Shown here: piece by piece, positions 1 to 7,768 of the stretch
How positions within the stretch are numbered: position 1 is the stretch's first letter
How the letters are laid out: each line of letters begins with the position of its first letter
NCBI GenBank assembly: GCA_023228995.1
Contig: JALOAD010000090.1
Span: 1 to 8,112 of the forward strand
DNA length: 8,112 nucleotides
Direction: 5' to 3'
From: JALOAD01 sp023228995 [NCBI: Candidatus Muiribacterium halophilum]
Lineage (GTDB): Bacteria; Muiribacteriota; Muiribacteriia; Muiribacteriales
Translations under genes and position numbers: made by a program
The notes under the pieces: model-generated
Told to the model about the DNA's origin: nothing
The model's input: only the letters and a program-made list of their open reading frames with translations
Databases searched by the model: none

Positions 1-26
1 GATGTACTTCAAACTAGGAGTATATT

Positions 27-43
27 AATGTTCAGTGAACATT
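27..43. promoter_or_regulatory. 17-bp perfect palindrome, possible operator (left copy)
   Basis: AATGTTCA-G-TGAACATT has perfect 8-bp arms around a single central base. The same core recurs at 7787-7807. On the minus strand a TATAAT hexamer (41-46) overlaps its edge, and on the plus strand a TATATT (21-26) abuts it, so it sits where a repressor could block a promoter. Short odd-centred dyads of the GTTCA-N-TGAAC type are typical of TetR-family operators; that is family knowledge, and no regulator gene is visible here. No convincing -35 box was found for either -10 candidate. It follows the lipoprotein stop codon by about 100 bases and lacks a T-run, so it is a poor terminator. Confidence 0.45.
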
Positions 44-138
44 ATATTTGTGAAAAAAATTATATGGATGTGATTTTTTGAACGTTAGTAATAATTTCTA
101 TTTTTTATCGAAATTTGAATATTATTGGTTTTTTCTAT

Positions 139-2778
139 TTAGTAGACTTTTTCAACAGCCTGATTGTTTTCAACATTAATTACTCCAGCAACGGTTAAAT
201 TTGTAATTTCAAAACCATTATTAAATGTAAAAGGTTCTTCAATAAAATGAACCTGAAAAGTCATGTATTTACCATCTGATTTATCTTCCTTAAGAATAAC
301 ATTACCCTTAAGGTTGTATATTTTATCGCTTATATTATCTATAGTATTTGGATTCCAAAATTCTTCCTGATTAGTTGTCTGATTCCAAGTCTTTGTGGTA
401 TTAAAATCGAGATTCCAGAATTCAGGTTTTGTTGAAACTCCAAAAGTGTTAATATCCATAACTGGAGCTATTAATTTATTAGTAATAACAGTATTAAGAT
501 TATTTTTTAATTCCCATTTATTATTAATTTCATTAAACTCTGCTGAACAATGAACTACCATCCAGGTTCTAGTATCATTATCAAATATTACTTTTGCATT
601 AATATCCATTGGCTGTCCGATAAATTTATCAAAATTAAAATCTCCACCTTGATAAACATTACCGATGACAAAAATCAATGGTTCAGTTTCAAATTTACTG
701 ATATTATTTATATCAATTGCACCATTTAAAAGAACTGCAGATGGCGGTCTTATAAATCCGTCCATTTCAAATTCTTTATCAACTACATTTGTTTTTAATG
801 AATATTCATTGAGAGAAATTGATGGTAATCCATGTCTTTCAATAGCTACCTTTTTTGCCCAAACTCCATCATCATGAATTTTATAAAACCACAATCCACT
901 ACTGTTTTGAGCATCAAATCCGGTTTTATTAATTGAATCTTCATTTTGTATATTTTCATTCCAATAATTTATTTTTGCTTCAGAATCTATCATTTCCCAC
1001 AAATTAACCTGATCATCTGGTGTATAAACCCTAGCATAAGCAATTCTTGCACCTGTAAGAGGTTCAACTATTTCATAAGGAAAACTTTCATTAGGATATT
1101 CTGTATCTGTATGTGGTGTTGAAAGCTCTTTAAGTCTTCCCCATGTTCCAAAACCTTCTCCAGCAACATTCATCATTGGTAGAGGTTTTTCAATATCAAG
1201 AACCATCATTGAAACAAAAAGCTCTCCCATTGTATTACACTGTTCAGGTGTCCATCCAAGTTGTTGTGATGTATTAACTAAATTAAAAGCTGTTTTAAAT
1301 AAGCTTGCAAAATCATCAAGAAGTTTTTTTACATTATCTGCTTTTGTTTGCAATTCTCCTTCTGCAAACTCCATATAATTTTCAACAATATCTAATAGAT
1401 CTGCATAACCTTCATTGCCAAAATCAGCATAGCTAAAAATAAGGTTATATGTTGTTTTACTAGCTAAAAGAGTATCCATACCCTCATTAATCTTGACAAA
1501 AACATCACTTTCTATTTTACTAATAAAAGTATTTCTCTTAGTTTCATCTGTAATACCAATTAAAATAAACTCTCCAAGTTTAATAGAAGCAAGTTTTTCT
1601 AATTCTTTACTAGCAATTTCCATATATTGCTCTGCTTCCTCTGGAGTAGAGAAGTTTTTTGATCTAATTGTTAAAACAAATTCATCAATTTTATTTTGTA
1701 ATTTCGAAAGGTCTAAAGTAGTAAGTTTAAAAGCATTTTTAGCATTAACCATTCTGTTTTTGAATCTTAGAATTTCATTTACCATTAAATCAAGAGAACT
1801 CCCGATTTTATTATCATTAACCATGGTATTGAAAGCATTTTTTACCTTAGTAGCTTCTTCAAAAGTTACTAATTTACCATTAATTGTTATATTCCCAGAA
1901 CTTATATCTGTTGCTACCTTATTTATTTCATTTTTTTTAGCTTTTAACATTGAATCTACACTTGATTCTTCATATCCGTTTTCAAGTGCCCATGCTCTTA
2001 ATTTATATTCATATATTTTCCAAGCTTTATCTTCTTCAGGATACTTTCCATTTTCTATGCCTTCCATGATTTCCTGTGAAAGTTGAAAAGCCATATCATT
2101 AAGACTTGTATATTGAGCTGTAGTAAAACCTAATCTTGTTGCAAGTGATTTTTCATTAGCTATTACTACAATAAAAGCATTTGTAATAACTTCAACATCA
2201 GAAGCATTAAGTTTTGCTAGAGTTGATGGTGGTATTTTTGCCAAAATTTCAGCAATATTTATTTCACTTGTTTTATTTTGTTTAGCAGCAGCTTTAACTA
2301 TTAAAGCTTTATTTGAAGTTGAAGGTGTAATAGTTTCTGCTGTTGTTGTTCCTGATTTAACATAAGGAATAACATTTGCCATAAAAAAATCCTTATCAGT
2401 TTCATCATATATTTTAACAATCAAATTCTTCCTCAAAGACTCAGGTATTACAACATCTGTGAAATTATAACTTCCTTTATCTCCATCAAGATTTACAGGA
2501 TTAATTCCAGTTATTGGGATTAATTCACCTTGGTTGTTGTAATAAGCAATTATAGCTTTTTTACCGGAAAATTCTCCAGCTTTCATCTGAACTCTATTTG
2601 GTCCTAATCTAATAGGAGCTCCAGTTCCTCCAGTTACTCCAGTAACCAAACCTGAAATTGTAGATGTTACAGTTGGGTCAATAGGAGCTGATTTACTGCT
2701 ACCTCCACATCCTGCAACTGCTAGTATAAACATTAAAATAAATGCCATACTTAAAATTTTTGCTGTTTTTCTTTGCAT
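139..2778 (-). CDS. Large lipoprotein of unknown function (879 aa)
   Basis: This is a secreted, lipid-anchored protein whose function I do not recognise. The N-terminus is a type II signal peptide: basic MQRKTAK, a hydrophobic stretch (about residues 8-22) and the lipobox AVAGC with the lipidated Cys at 24. Residues 25 onward are a Gly/Ser linker. The +2 residue is Gly rather than Asp, so by the E. coli sorting rule outer-membrane placement is more likely; this is inference. Residues about 40-130 look like a small beta-sandwich of the carboxypeptidase-regulatory type (ISGLVTG, then DGDKGSYNF). Residues about 170-540 are mostly helical and Lys/Glu-rich. The C-terminal third is beta-rich with several Trp. 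The start is well supported: GGAGG (complement of 2787-2791) lies 8 bases before ATG, inside an ACGGAGGT also found before the other lipoprotein gene. No strong promoter lies between the upstream terminator (2832-2868) and the start, so expression may depend on readthrough of that leader. No clear intrinsic terminator follows the stop. Confidence 0.9.
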   Translation of the reverse strand: MQRKTAKILSMAFILMFILAVAGCGGSSKSAPIDPTVTSTISGLVTGVTGGTGAPIRLGPNRVQMKAGEFSGKKAIIAYYNNQGELIPITGINPVNLDGDKGSYNFTDVVIPESLRKNLIVKIYDETDKDFFMANVIPYVKSGTTTAETITPSTSNKALIVKAAAKQNKTSEINIAEILAKIPPSTLAKLNASDVEVITNAFIVVIANEKSLATRLGFTTAQYTSLNDMAFQLSQEIMEGIENGKYPEEDKAWKIYEYKLRAWALENGYEESSVDSMLKAKKNEINKVATDISSGNITINGKLVTFEEATKVKNAFNTMVNDNKIGSSLDLMVNEILRFKNRMVNAKNAFKLTTLDLSKLQNKIDEFVLTIRSKNFSTPEEAEQYMEIASKELEKLASIKLGEFILIGITDETKRNTFISKIESDVFVKINEGMDTLLASKTTYNLIFSYADFGNEGYADLLDIVENYMEFAEGELQTKADNVKKLLDDFASLFKTAFNLVNTSQQLGWTPEQCNTMGELFVSMMVLDIEKPLPMMNVAGEGFGTWGRLKELSTPHTDTEYPNESFPYEIVEPLTGARIAYARVYTPDDQVNLWEMIDSEAKINYWNENIQNEDSINKTGFDAQNSSGLWFYKIHDDGVWAKKVAIERHGLPSISLNEYSLKTNVVDKEFEMDGFIRPPSAVLLNGAIDINNISKFETEPLIFVIGNVYQGGDFNFDKFIGQPMDINAKVIFDNDTRTWMVVHCSAEFNEINNKWELKNNLNTVITNKLIAPVMDINTFGVSTKPEFWNLDFNTTKTWNQTTNQEEFWNPNTIDNISDKIYNLKGNVILKEDKSDGKYMTFQVHFIEEPFTFNNGFEITNLTVAGVINVENNQAVEKVY

Positions 2779-2831
2779 TTTTGCAACCTCCGTAATTTTT
2801 TTTATTTTTTAGCTAAAAAAAGCTTAAAATT

Positions 2832-2868
2832 AAAATTAAAAAAGGTTCAGAACAAAATCCGAACCTTT
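2832..2868 (-). terminator. Intrinsic terminator or attenuator in the lipoprotein leader
   Basis: Read on the minus strand, AAAGGTTCGG, an 8-base loop and CTGAACCTTT form a 10-bp stem. One G-U pair is allowed only in this orientation; the plus-strand version has a mismatch there. The stem runs straight into TTTAATTTT. This marks it as a minus-strand terminator. It lies only about 60 bases before the lipoprotein start and 340 bases past the glycosyltransferase stop. Its first base overlaps the stop codon of the small ORF at 2867-2950. It could simply end that small transcript, or act as an attenuator for the lipoprotein. Confidence 0.75.
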
Positions 2869-2950
2869 ATAACATTTTCATAGTTTCTATCAATGATAGT
2901 TCTATCAATGATAGTTCTATCAATGATAGGTTTATTATTTTAATTTTCAT
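2867..2950 (-). CDS. Possible 27-aa leader peptide with LSLIE repeats
   Basis: A minus-strand ATG at 2950 opens a 27-codon frame. It starts MKIKIIN, continues with three exact tandem copies of Leu-Ser-Leu-Ile-Glu encoded by the 15-bp repeat, and ends TMKML-TAA. The TAA overlaps the 5' base of the terminator stem. The frame begins about 50 bases after the start point predicted from the promoter at 3005-3034. The ribosome site is weak: GGA 8 bases before ATG (complement of 2959-2961) and AGG slightly further up. The setting resembles translation-coupled attenuators, where a ribosome reaching the leader stop covers the first arm of the terminator. The competing view is that the repeats are DNA operators that happen to be open in this frame. 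No similarity to a known leader peptide was recognised. Confidence 0.4.
   Translation of the reverse strand: MKIKIINLSLIELSLIELSLIETMKML
2887..2929. repeat. Three tandem palindromes, CTATCAATGATAG, tet-operator-like
   Basis: CTATCA-A-TGATAG occurs exactly at 2887-2899, 2902-2914 and 2917-2929. The copies are separated by TT, giving a 15-bp period. Each unit is a perfect 6-bp dyad around one base. On the minus strand the unit reads CTATCATTGATAG, which from memory equals the 13-bp core of the Tn10 tetO1 operator. The cluster lies about 70-110 bases downstream of the predicted start point of the minus-strand promoter and just before the terminator. It could be a regulator binding array, a row of small RNA hairpins, or coding repeats (LSLIE), since 15 is a multiple of three. 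A 15-bp spacing is tight for simultaneous binding by several TetR-size dimers. Confidence 0.85.
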
Positions 2951-3207
2951 TATTCAATTCCAACCTATAAATTAATCACAAAATTAATTTAACATTATGA
3001 ATTAATAATAAGCTTTTTCAAAGGCATATGTCAATAGTATGAATTATATTATTTGGTAACGCTAATATCTTACTAAAATTAAATTAATAGGTTTATATTC
3101 AAATATTTAGTTGATAATTAATTACATTTTTGGTATTTTTTTAATGGAATTTTAATTAGATTGATATATTTCTAATCTTTACAGCTTATATTTTATAATA
3201 TATAAAT
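2951..3207. other. Intergenic region downstream of the glycosyltransferase gene
   Basis: This stretch is extremely A+T-rich and shows no convincing gene on either strand. It contains the minus-strand promoter at 3005-3034. A weak inverted repeat, ATTAGA-N10-TCTAAT (3155-3176), is present but has no T-run after it in either direction. An A+T-only dyad lies near 3189-3204. No convincing terminator for the glycosyltransferase gene was found, so its transcript may continue to the terminator at 2832-2868. Confidence 0.6.
3005..3034 (-). promoter_or_regulatory. Sigma70-type promoter for the lipoprotein leader
   Basis: On the minus strand, a perfect TTGACA (complement of 3029-3034) is followed by an 18-bp spacer and TATTAT (complement of 3005-3010), five of six matches to the consensus -10. 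The predicted start point is near 2998. Transcription would pass the small ORF (2867-2950), the three palindromic repeats and the terminator before reaching the lipoprotein ATG at 2778, giving a leader of about 220 bases. This is the best promoter in the window. Confidence 0.65.
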
Positions 3208-4134
3208 TTATTGATTTTGTATAAGAATTTTATCGATTCGAGAAATTATTTCTTTTTCAATATTATCATTAATAAGTTGAAATATACCGGTAAATTCAGG
3301 TTTATCTTCATTATTTATCATAATTGTATTTTTATTTATAATTTGAGATAAATATAAAAAATCTGAATTTACACCAGCGACCAAATTACAATATTGTCCA
3401 ACAAAAGCTATATCATTATAATCATGTCTACCAATTAAATTAAATATAGAGTCAAATACATCAAAAGCTTTTGACTGTCTTTTAAATTTTTCATTGCCAA
3501 ATAAAACAACTGATCCGTTATATTTTTTTATAAACTCAGAAACTATATATAAAAACACTTCAATTTTTACATTACTTTTATCTGAAAACGGTATTATTCC
3601 AATAAGTGGAGATTTAACTTTACCTAATTTACAAGTATGACCTATTGGAAAATGCCATTTTATATTAGTATTTAAAAAATTAATCTGAGCATTTCTCATA
3701 ATATCATGATAGATTTCATTAAATAGCAATGATGTTTTTTTACATTTATAAAAGTAATCATTGTATTTTAAAAAGGTTTTTCTGAGAAAAACAGATGAAT
3801 TTCTACGAAAATCAAGAATTTTTTCAAATACTATTTTTCTTAACTCACTAATTAAAGTCCATTCACCAAATATACCTAAATCCTCTGGAATCATTATTTT
3901 TTCATCAACAAATTCCCAATTATTAACAATTGAACTAAATCTTTTTTGACATATTAAGTATATACATGAATTATTGAATTTATTTTTAACTTCTCTAATA
4001 GCAGGTTCTAGAAAAATTATATCTTTTAAAGTGTTTTCAGCTATTATTAGAATATTCATATAGATATAATCGACAAAACTAATAGTAAATATAAATTGAA
4101 TTTGCAAAGAGTATACACTTAATAAGAAAAACAT
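3208..4134 (-). CDS. Diverged family 9 (heptosyltransferase-like) glycosyltransferase
   Basis: The protein resembles GT9 enzymes, which transfer heptose or related sugars during synthesis of lipopolysaccharide or other surface glycans at the cytoplasmic face. The N-terminal strand and helix (MNILIIAENTLKDIIFLEP, from residue 26) match the family start 'ILII...GDiv...Pal', with Asp38 at the conserved acidic position. A second Rossmann half includes SPLIGIIPF, VVLFGNEK (about 209-216) and NLIGRHDYNDIA. The usual nucleotide-sugar motif 'DSGxxHLAaA' is degraded to NSDFLYLSQI near 256-265, with no His, so activity is doubtful or specificity has shifted. The start is uncertain. Met1 (4134) has GAGGA 12 bases upstream, but the first 25 residues lie outside the family fold. 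Met26 (4059) is where GT9 proteins normally begin but lacks a ribosome site. It is transcribed divergently from the lipoprotein at 4228, with no partner glycan genes in view. The gene looks even richer in A+T than its neighbours. Confidence 0.7.
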   Translation of the reverse strand: MFFLLSVYSLQIQFIFTISFVDYIYMNILIIAENTLKDIIFLEPAIREVKNKFNNSCIYLICQKRFSSIVNNWEFVDEKIMIPEDLGIFGEWTLISELRKIVFEKILDFRRNSSVFLRKTFLKYNDYFYKCKKTSLLFNEIYHDIMRNAQINFLNTNIKWHFPIGHTCKLGKVKSPLIGIIPFSDKSNVKIEVFLYIVSEFIKKYNGSVVLFGNEKFKRQSKAFDVFDSIFNLIGRHDYNDIAFVGQYCNLVAGVNSDFLYLSQIINKNTIMINNEDKPEFTGIFQLINDNIEKEIISRIDKILIQNQ

Positions 4135-4159
4135 CAGCTGTTACTTTCCTCTTTTTTAT

Positions 4160-4188
4160 TTGACTTTAGTATTTATTTTTTTTAAACT
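4160..4188 (+). promoter_or_regulatory. Probable promoter of the second lipoprotein gene
   Basis: TTGACT (4160-4165, five of six matches) is followed by a 17-bp spacer and TAAACT (4183-4188, four of six). The predicted start point lies about 30-35 bases before the ATG at 4228. It sits within the 93-bp divergent spacer shared with the glycosyltransferase gene. No operator-like dyad is seen in this spacer. Confidence 0.5.
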
Positions 4189-4227
4189 ATCTTTATATTT
4201 AAACAATTAAAAACGGAGGTAACATTA

Positions 4228-7200
4228 ATGTTAAAAAAAACACAATTAATTAGCTTGTTTATAGTTTCCTTGCTAATATTTTTAACTGCTTGTGGTGGTG
4301 GTAGCTCATCAACCACTGATCTTAATCCAATCATTGCAAAACTTTCTGGTAATTTATTTGAATCAGAAAGTCTTGGAGCTCCTAAAAGAGCTACAAAAAT
4401 AATTGATACTATAACAGGTCAATTTCTTTTTGGCGGTATAACTAAAGATATAACTATGGGTTCAAACGGACTTTTTTATGTAGAATTAAAAACCTTAGAT
4501 CTTGTGCAGCTTGTTGCTGCATCAGGCATAGATATTTCAGGAGAAGATGTTCTTGGTAAAAACTTTTCTGACCTTGGTAATATTAGTGCTCAGGATATAA
4601 TTGAAAAATATTCTGTAAGATTAAAATTCGTAATTAACGGTGAAACTGCTAATATAGCTCTTCCACCAAGTGTTCTTGAAAAAAACAAAACTACTGTACT
4701 TCCTAAACTTATTCTTAAAAAGGTAGATGGTAAATTTAAATATATGGTTCAGAATGGCGAAGGTACTCCAATAATTAGTAATGCTGGAGATTTTTTAGAT
4801 GAACTTAATCTTCAAACAAAAAACTATGATACTCTAGTATCAGCTCTTTCTAATGTAGATAAAACACTTATTAGTTTTATTGATAACGTAAATACTACTA
4901 CTGATGACATTACAAACGCAATTACTCCTACTGCTAGTCCAACTAATACAATAACTCGATCAAATATAGAATCTAGAGCTTTTTATTTTGAAAATGGTGA
5001 TAATGTATCAATAATAGGTTTTGGAGCTATAAAAACTGATATTACCGAATTAGATTATGTTGAAACTTTTTTGCATTATGATGGTTCAACTTATACACCT
5101 TATAAAGTAGAAGGTACAGTTGAAGTAGTGGACGGTTTTCTATCAAAACATATAGCTACTGTTAATGATACTGTTTGGGATAGTGTTGATTCTGCTACTA
5201 AAACATTACTTGGTGATACAGACGAAATTACTGGTGTTGAATATTATAAAGCTACCAATGATTTTGGAATATATTCATACAATGATACAACTGGTAATAC
5301 TAATCTTTGGAGAGTTTTTCAACCTTCAACCTTAGATGATTTTAAAGATGGTGGGTTCTTTGCTCCTGGCAATGTTTTTATAAGTCATGATGGTAATATA
5401 CTTGAAGCAATAGATTCTAATTCAGACTCAACTTCAGATAAACTTGTTGAAAACGGAAATCCAGTAGGTTTATCCATTGATGCAAATAATGTAATTACAC
5501 TTGGTACAAATAAAATATGGAGATTCGCTGCTTCTCCAACTAATCTTATTAGTAATCCAGAACTTTTAATTTTTGAATACGATGGTTCAGGAGCTTTAAC
5601 AGATTTCTCCAAAGCTACAATAACCAAAAAAACTCCTCTTACTCTTAATGATGATGCAATCTCAGGTAAAGTATATGTCGCAATAATACCTGGAGTTATT
5701 GATAACAATTATTATACTCTTTATTTTAAAGATAATAATAAAGTTGATATAAAAAAATATAATGAATTTAATTCTATTAGTGTATCTACTACTGATATAA
5801 ACTGGACATTTGGCATAAATAAGACTATAATGCTTGGTGCAATTCCTACAATTCCAGAACTTAATAATGCATATTTGCTTCTTACTTATAAAATTGATCC
5901 TGATACAACAACCGCAAGTGGTTATTCACTAACTGCTCAATTTGCTGATAATTCAGGTGCAAATACTACTAAAAAAACAATAATAATGAGAGAAGCAACT
6001 GCTTTTGCTCCAGCTGATTATAATGATAAAAATTTTAGCATAACAAATCAGGAAGATAAACTTTTAGCTATGTTAAATTTCACAGACAACAAAATGTATG
6101 ATAATGAACTTGATATTTGGGTTGAATTTACTCCTACATTAGCAACACTTTCATTGGGAGATTCTGCTTCGCTTAATTATCTTAATCTAAATACTTTAGG
6201 TTCTGATATTAATATATTCAAACTTGAAAAAACAAGTACAGGATTCATAGCTGCATTTGTTGAAAATGGCGAAATAGAACTTTTGAATATTATAGAAACT
6301 TCAACAATATCAGTTGATGTTGCTACAAATTTCTATAAAACAACTTTTGAAAACACAGATCCTTGGGATTGGATATCTTTTGAGATGTATAATCTTACTG
6401 AAACCACTGATTCAACTGGAACTTATACTTATACAAAATTTACTCCAAATGCTAAAACAGAAAGTTCTGGAACATATGCTATATCAGACAGAGATGTTGT
6501 TGAAGAAAGATATACACTTACTTTTACCGCAACTTCAGGAGCAGCTCCAAATGCTATGAGAGTTGATTATACAGATATGTATGGTCCAATGGCAGCTTTT
6601 GAAGATATGGCTGATAATGATGATGCTAATGTAGGTTGGGATTGCTGGCTTGTATCAAGAGTAGCTGATACTGATAAAAATAAATTTGTTGATACAAACT
6701 CAGAAGATAGATCTGTAATTGATATTAAAAACAATCTATATTATTATTGGGAACAGGCTATTGGAGGAGAAGAAACTTATACAACAGTAAATATAACTTT
6801 AGGTGATATTCCTGGAGGAAATACTCTTACAGAATCTAATGGAAATATTACTTATTTTTATTCAATAGGACATTTTGGATTTGGTAATCCTTCTGGACCA
6901 CTTGTATATTTTGATGCTACAACAGGAAATTACGAGTATGATGATTTTAATTGGGATAAATCTCTTGATTCACTTAATGATAACTCAGTATTAGTTGATG
7001 CAACTTACTGTGCATACTTTAAAGATCCACGAACAGGAACAGGAACTCCAACCTGGGAAGAACTTCATTTGATGACAGTATTAGGAACAAATATAACTGA
7101 TTTAAAATACGATTCAGCTGAAGATACTGCTATTGAAGAAGGTACAATGACTTGGACATCTGTAGACGATACACTTCTTCAAATAAGTGTAGGTGGACAA

Positions 7201-7599
7201 ACAATGAATGGTGTACTTACAGCTTCAAACGCAACTAATGGAGAACATACAATAAAAATGATTTCATCTGATGCGATTTTCTATGAAACAGTACCTGTTA
7301 CAGAAAATCTTATATCAGACAACGCATTAAATATAATACTAACTGAGGAAGATGGCACTGGAACTACTGGTACAATTGCTCTTAGTTTTGCAGCCAATAA
7401 AACTCTTACTGGCTCAATTGCTGGAGATTGGGAAGTCACAAATGGTGTAGTTAAGTTAACTGGGAACGATGCTAAAGAATATTATATTTATAGACTTAAA
7501 AAACCTGTTACAGGACCTGCAGGATTTAATTTCTTTATAAAAATTGTTAATCCTGACGGAACAAGTTCAATCGAAAGAGGTACCACAACAATAAATTAA
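4228..7599 (+). CDS. Very large lipoprotein of unknown function (1123 aa)
   Basis: This is a secreted lipid-anchored protein; its function is not recognised. Residues 1-22 form a type II signal peptide (MLKK, a hydrophobic stretch, lipobox LTAC with Cys22), followed by a GGGSSSTT linker. Gly at +2 argues against inner-membrane retention by the E. coli rule. Residues about 37-85 look like a small beta-sandwich domain similar in layout to the one in the lipoprotein at 139-2778 (LSGN...GAPKR..., then MGSNGLFYVEL). A possibly helical segment and a Thr/Asn-rich linker (about 195-245) lead into a long beta-rich, Asp/Thr/Asn-rich body with many aromatic residues. The last roughly 150 residues contain strand patterns such as GTMTWTSVDD...LQISVGG and GSIAGDWEVTNGVVKLTG that suggest a lipocalin-like barrel; this is tentative. 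The body looks like a surface or periplasmic binding or structural protein rather than an enzyme, since no catalytic motif was seen. The start is firm: GGAGG (4215-4219) lies 8 bases before ATG. It is monocistronic, with a promoter at 4160-4188 and a terminator 14 bases after the stop. Confidence 0.92.
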   Translation: MLKKTQLISLFIVSLLIFLTACGGGSSSTTDLNPIIAKLSGNLFESESLGAPKRATKIIDTITGQFLFGGITKDITMGSNGLFYVELKTLDLVQLVAASGIDISGEDVLGKNFSDLGNISAQDIIEKYSVRLKFVINGETANIALPPSVLEKNKTTVLPKLILKKVDGKFKYMVQNGEGTPIISNAGDFLDELNLQTKNYDTLVSALSNVDKTLISFIDNVNTTTDDITNAITPTASPTNTITRSNIESRAFYFENGDNVSIIGFGAIKTDITELDYVETFLHYDGSTYTPYKVEGTVEVVDGFLSKHIATVNDTVWDSVDSATKTLLGDTDEITGVEYYKATNDFGIYSYNDTTGNTNLWRVFQPSTLDDFKDGGFFAPGNVFISHDGNILEAIDSNSDSTSDKLVENGNPVGLSIDANNVITLGTNKIWRFAASPTNLISNPELLIFEYDGSGALTDFSKATITKKTPLTLNDDAISGKVYVAIIPGVIDNNYYTLYFKDNNKVDIKKYNEFNSISVSTTDINWTFGINKTIMLGAIPTIPELNNAYLLLTYKIDPDTTTASGYSLTAQFADNSGANTTKKTIIMREATAFAPADYNDKNFSITNQEDKLLAMLNFTDNKMYDNELDIWVEFTPTLATLSLGDSASLNYLNLNTLGSDINIFKLEKTSTGFIAAFVENGEIELLNIIETSTISVDVATNFYKTTFENTDPWDWISFEMYNLTETTDSTGTYTYTKFTPNAKTESSGTYAISDRDVVEERYTLTFTATSGAAPNAMRVDYTDMYGPMAAFEDMADNDDANVGWDCWLVSRVADTDKNKFVDTNSEDRSVIDIKNNLYYYWEQAIGGEETYTTVNITLGDIPGGNTLTESNGNITYFYSIGHFGFGNPSGPLVYFDATTGNYEYDDFNWDKSLDSLNDNSVLVDATYCAYFKDPRTGTGTPTWEELHLMTVLGTNITDLKYDSAEDTAIEEGTMTWTSVDDTLLQISVGGQTMNGVLTASNATNGEHTIKMISSDAIFYETVPVTENLISDNALNIILTEEDGTGTTGTIALSFAANKTLTGSIAGDWEVTNGVVKLTGNDAKEYYIYRLKKPVTGPAGFNFFIKIVNPDGTSSIERGTTTIN

Positions 7600-7612
7600 T
7601 TTATTTGATTTT

Positions 7613-7643
7613 AAAAAGGCTACCTGCAGGTAGCCTTTTTTTT
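7613..7643 (+). terminator. Strong intrinsic terminator of the second lipoprotein gene
   Basis: AAAAAGGCTACC-TGCA-GGTAGCCTTTTT is a perfect palindrome, with a 7-bp G+C-containing core stem extended by A-T pairs. It is followed by an uninterrupted run of eight T (7636-7643). It begins 14 bases after the TAA. Its symmetry and A-run on the other side could also stop minus-strand transcription. Confidence 0.95.
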
Positions 7644-7682
7644 ATCTATTTTATTATTTCCTTGAAAAAAAGATAAAGTCTA

Positions 7683-7710
7683 GATTCCTAAACTGGTCAG
7701 GAATGACCAG
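7683..7710. repeat. Dispersed palindromic repeat, copy 1
   Basis: This copy combines GATTCCT-A-AACTGGTCAGGAAT with a following GACCAG. Two hairpins are possible: ATTCCT/AGGAAT (7684-7689 with 7699-7704), and CTGGTCA-GGAA-TGACCAG (7693-7710), a perfect 7-bp stem with a GGAA (GNRA-type) loop. The 22-base block 7683-7704 recurs with one change at 7978-7999. The ATTCC...GGAAT layout recalls the dRS3-type repeats known from Neisseria and similar repeats in other genomes. Confidence 0.7.
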
Positions 7711-7768
7711 CTCTGTAAAACAATTAAGAATTAACAATTTAAAGCTAAAAAAAATCTTTTGTATTTTG

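Noticed and set aside
93-115. AATTTC-N11-GAAATT inverted repeat after the first lipoprotein gene as its terminator
   Set aside because: The stem is only 6 bp and A+T-rich, with no T-run in the minus direction.
665-2086. Plus-strand open frames of 70 and 197 codons inside the first lipoprotein gene
   Set aside because: They lie opposite a well-supported long gene, have no ribosome sites, and read as low-complexity antisense of it.
2813-2869. Weak promoter TTGTTC-N17-TAATTT between the leader terminator and the lipoprotein gene
   Set aside because: Only about three of six bases match in each box, and the -35 would lie in the terminator loop; kept only as a caveat to the attenuation idea.
2887-2929. 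CRISPR-like array
   Set aside because: The units are 13 bp with 2-bp spacers of constant sequence; there are no unique spacers and no cas genes.
3761-3949. 62-codon plus-strand frame within the glycosyltransferase gene
   Set aside because: It is antisense to a recognisable domain and has no start signals.
5385-6559. Open frames of 107 codons (minus) and 81 codons (plus) inside the second lipoprotein gene
   Set aside because: They are embedded in a well-supported gene with strong start and terminator; the 81-codon frame is a Leu/Gln-rich frame-shifted shadow.
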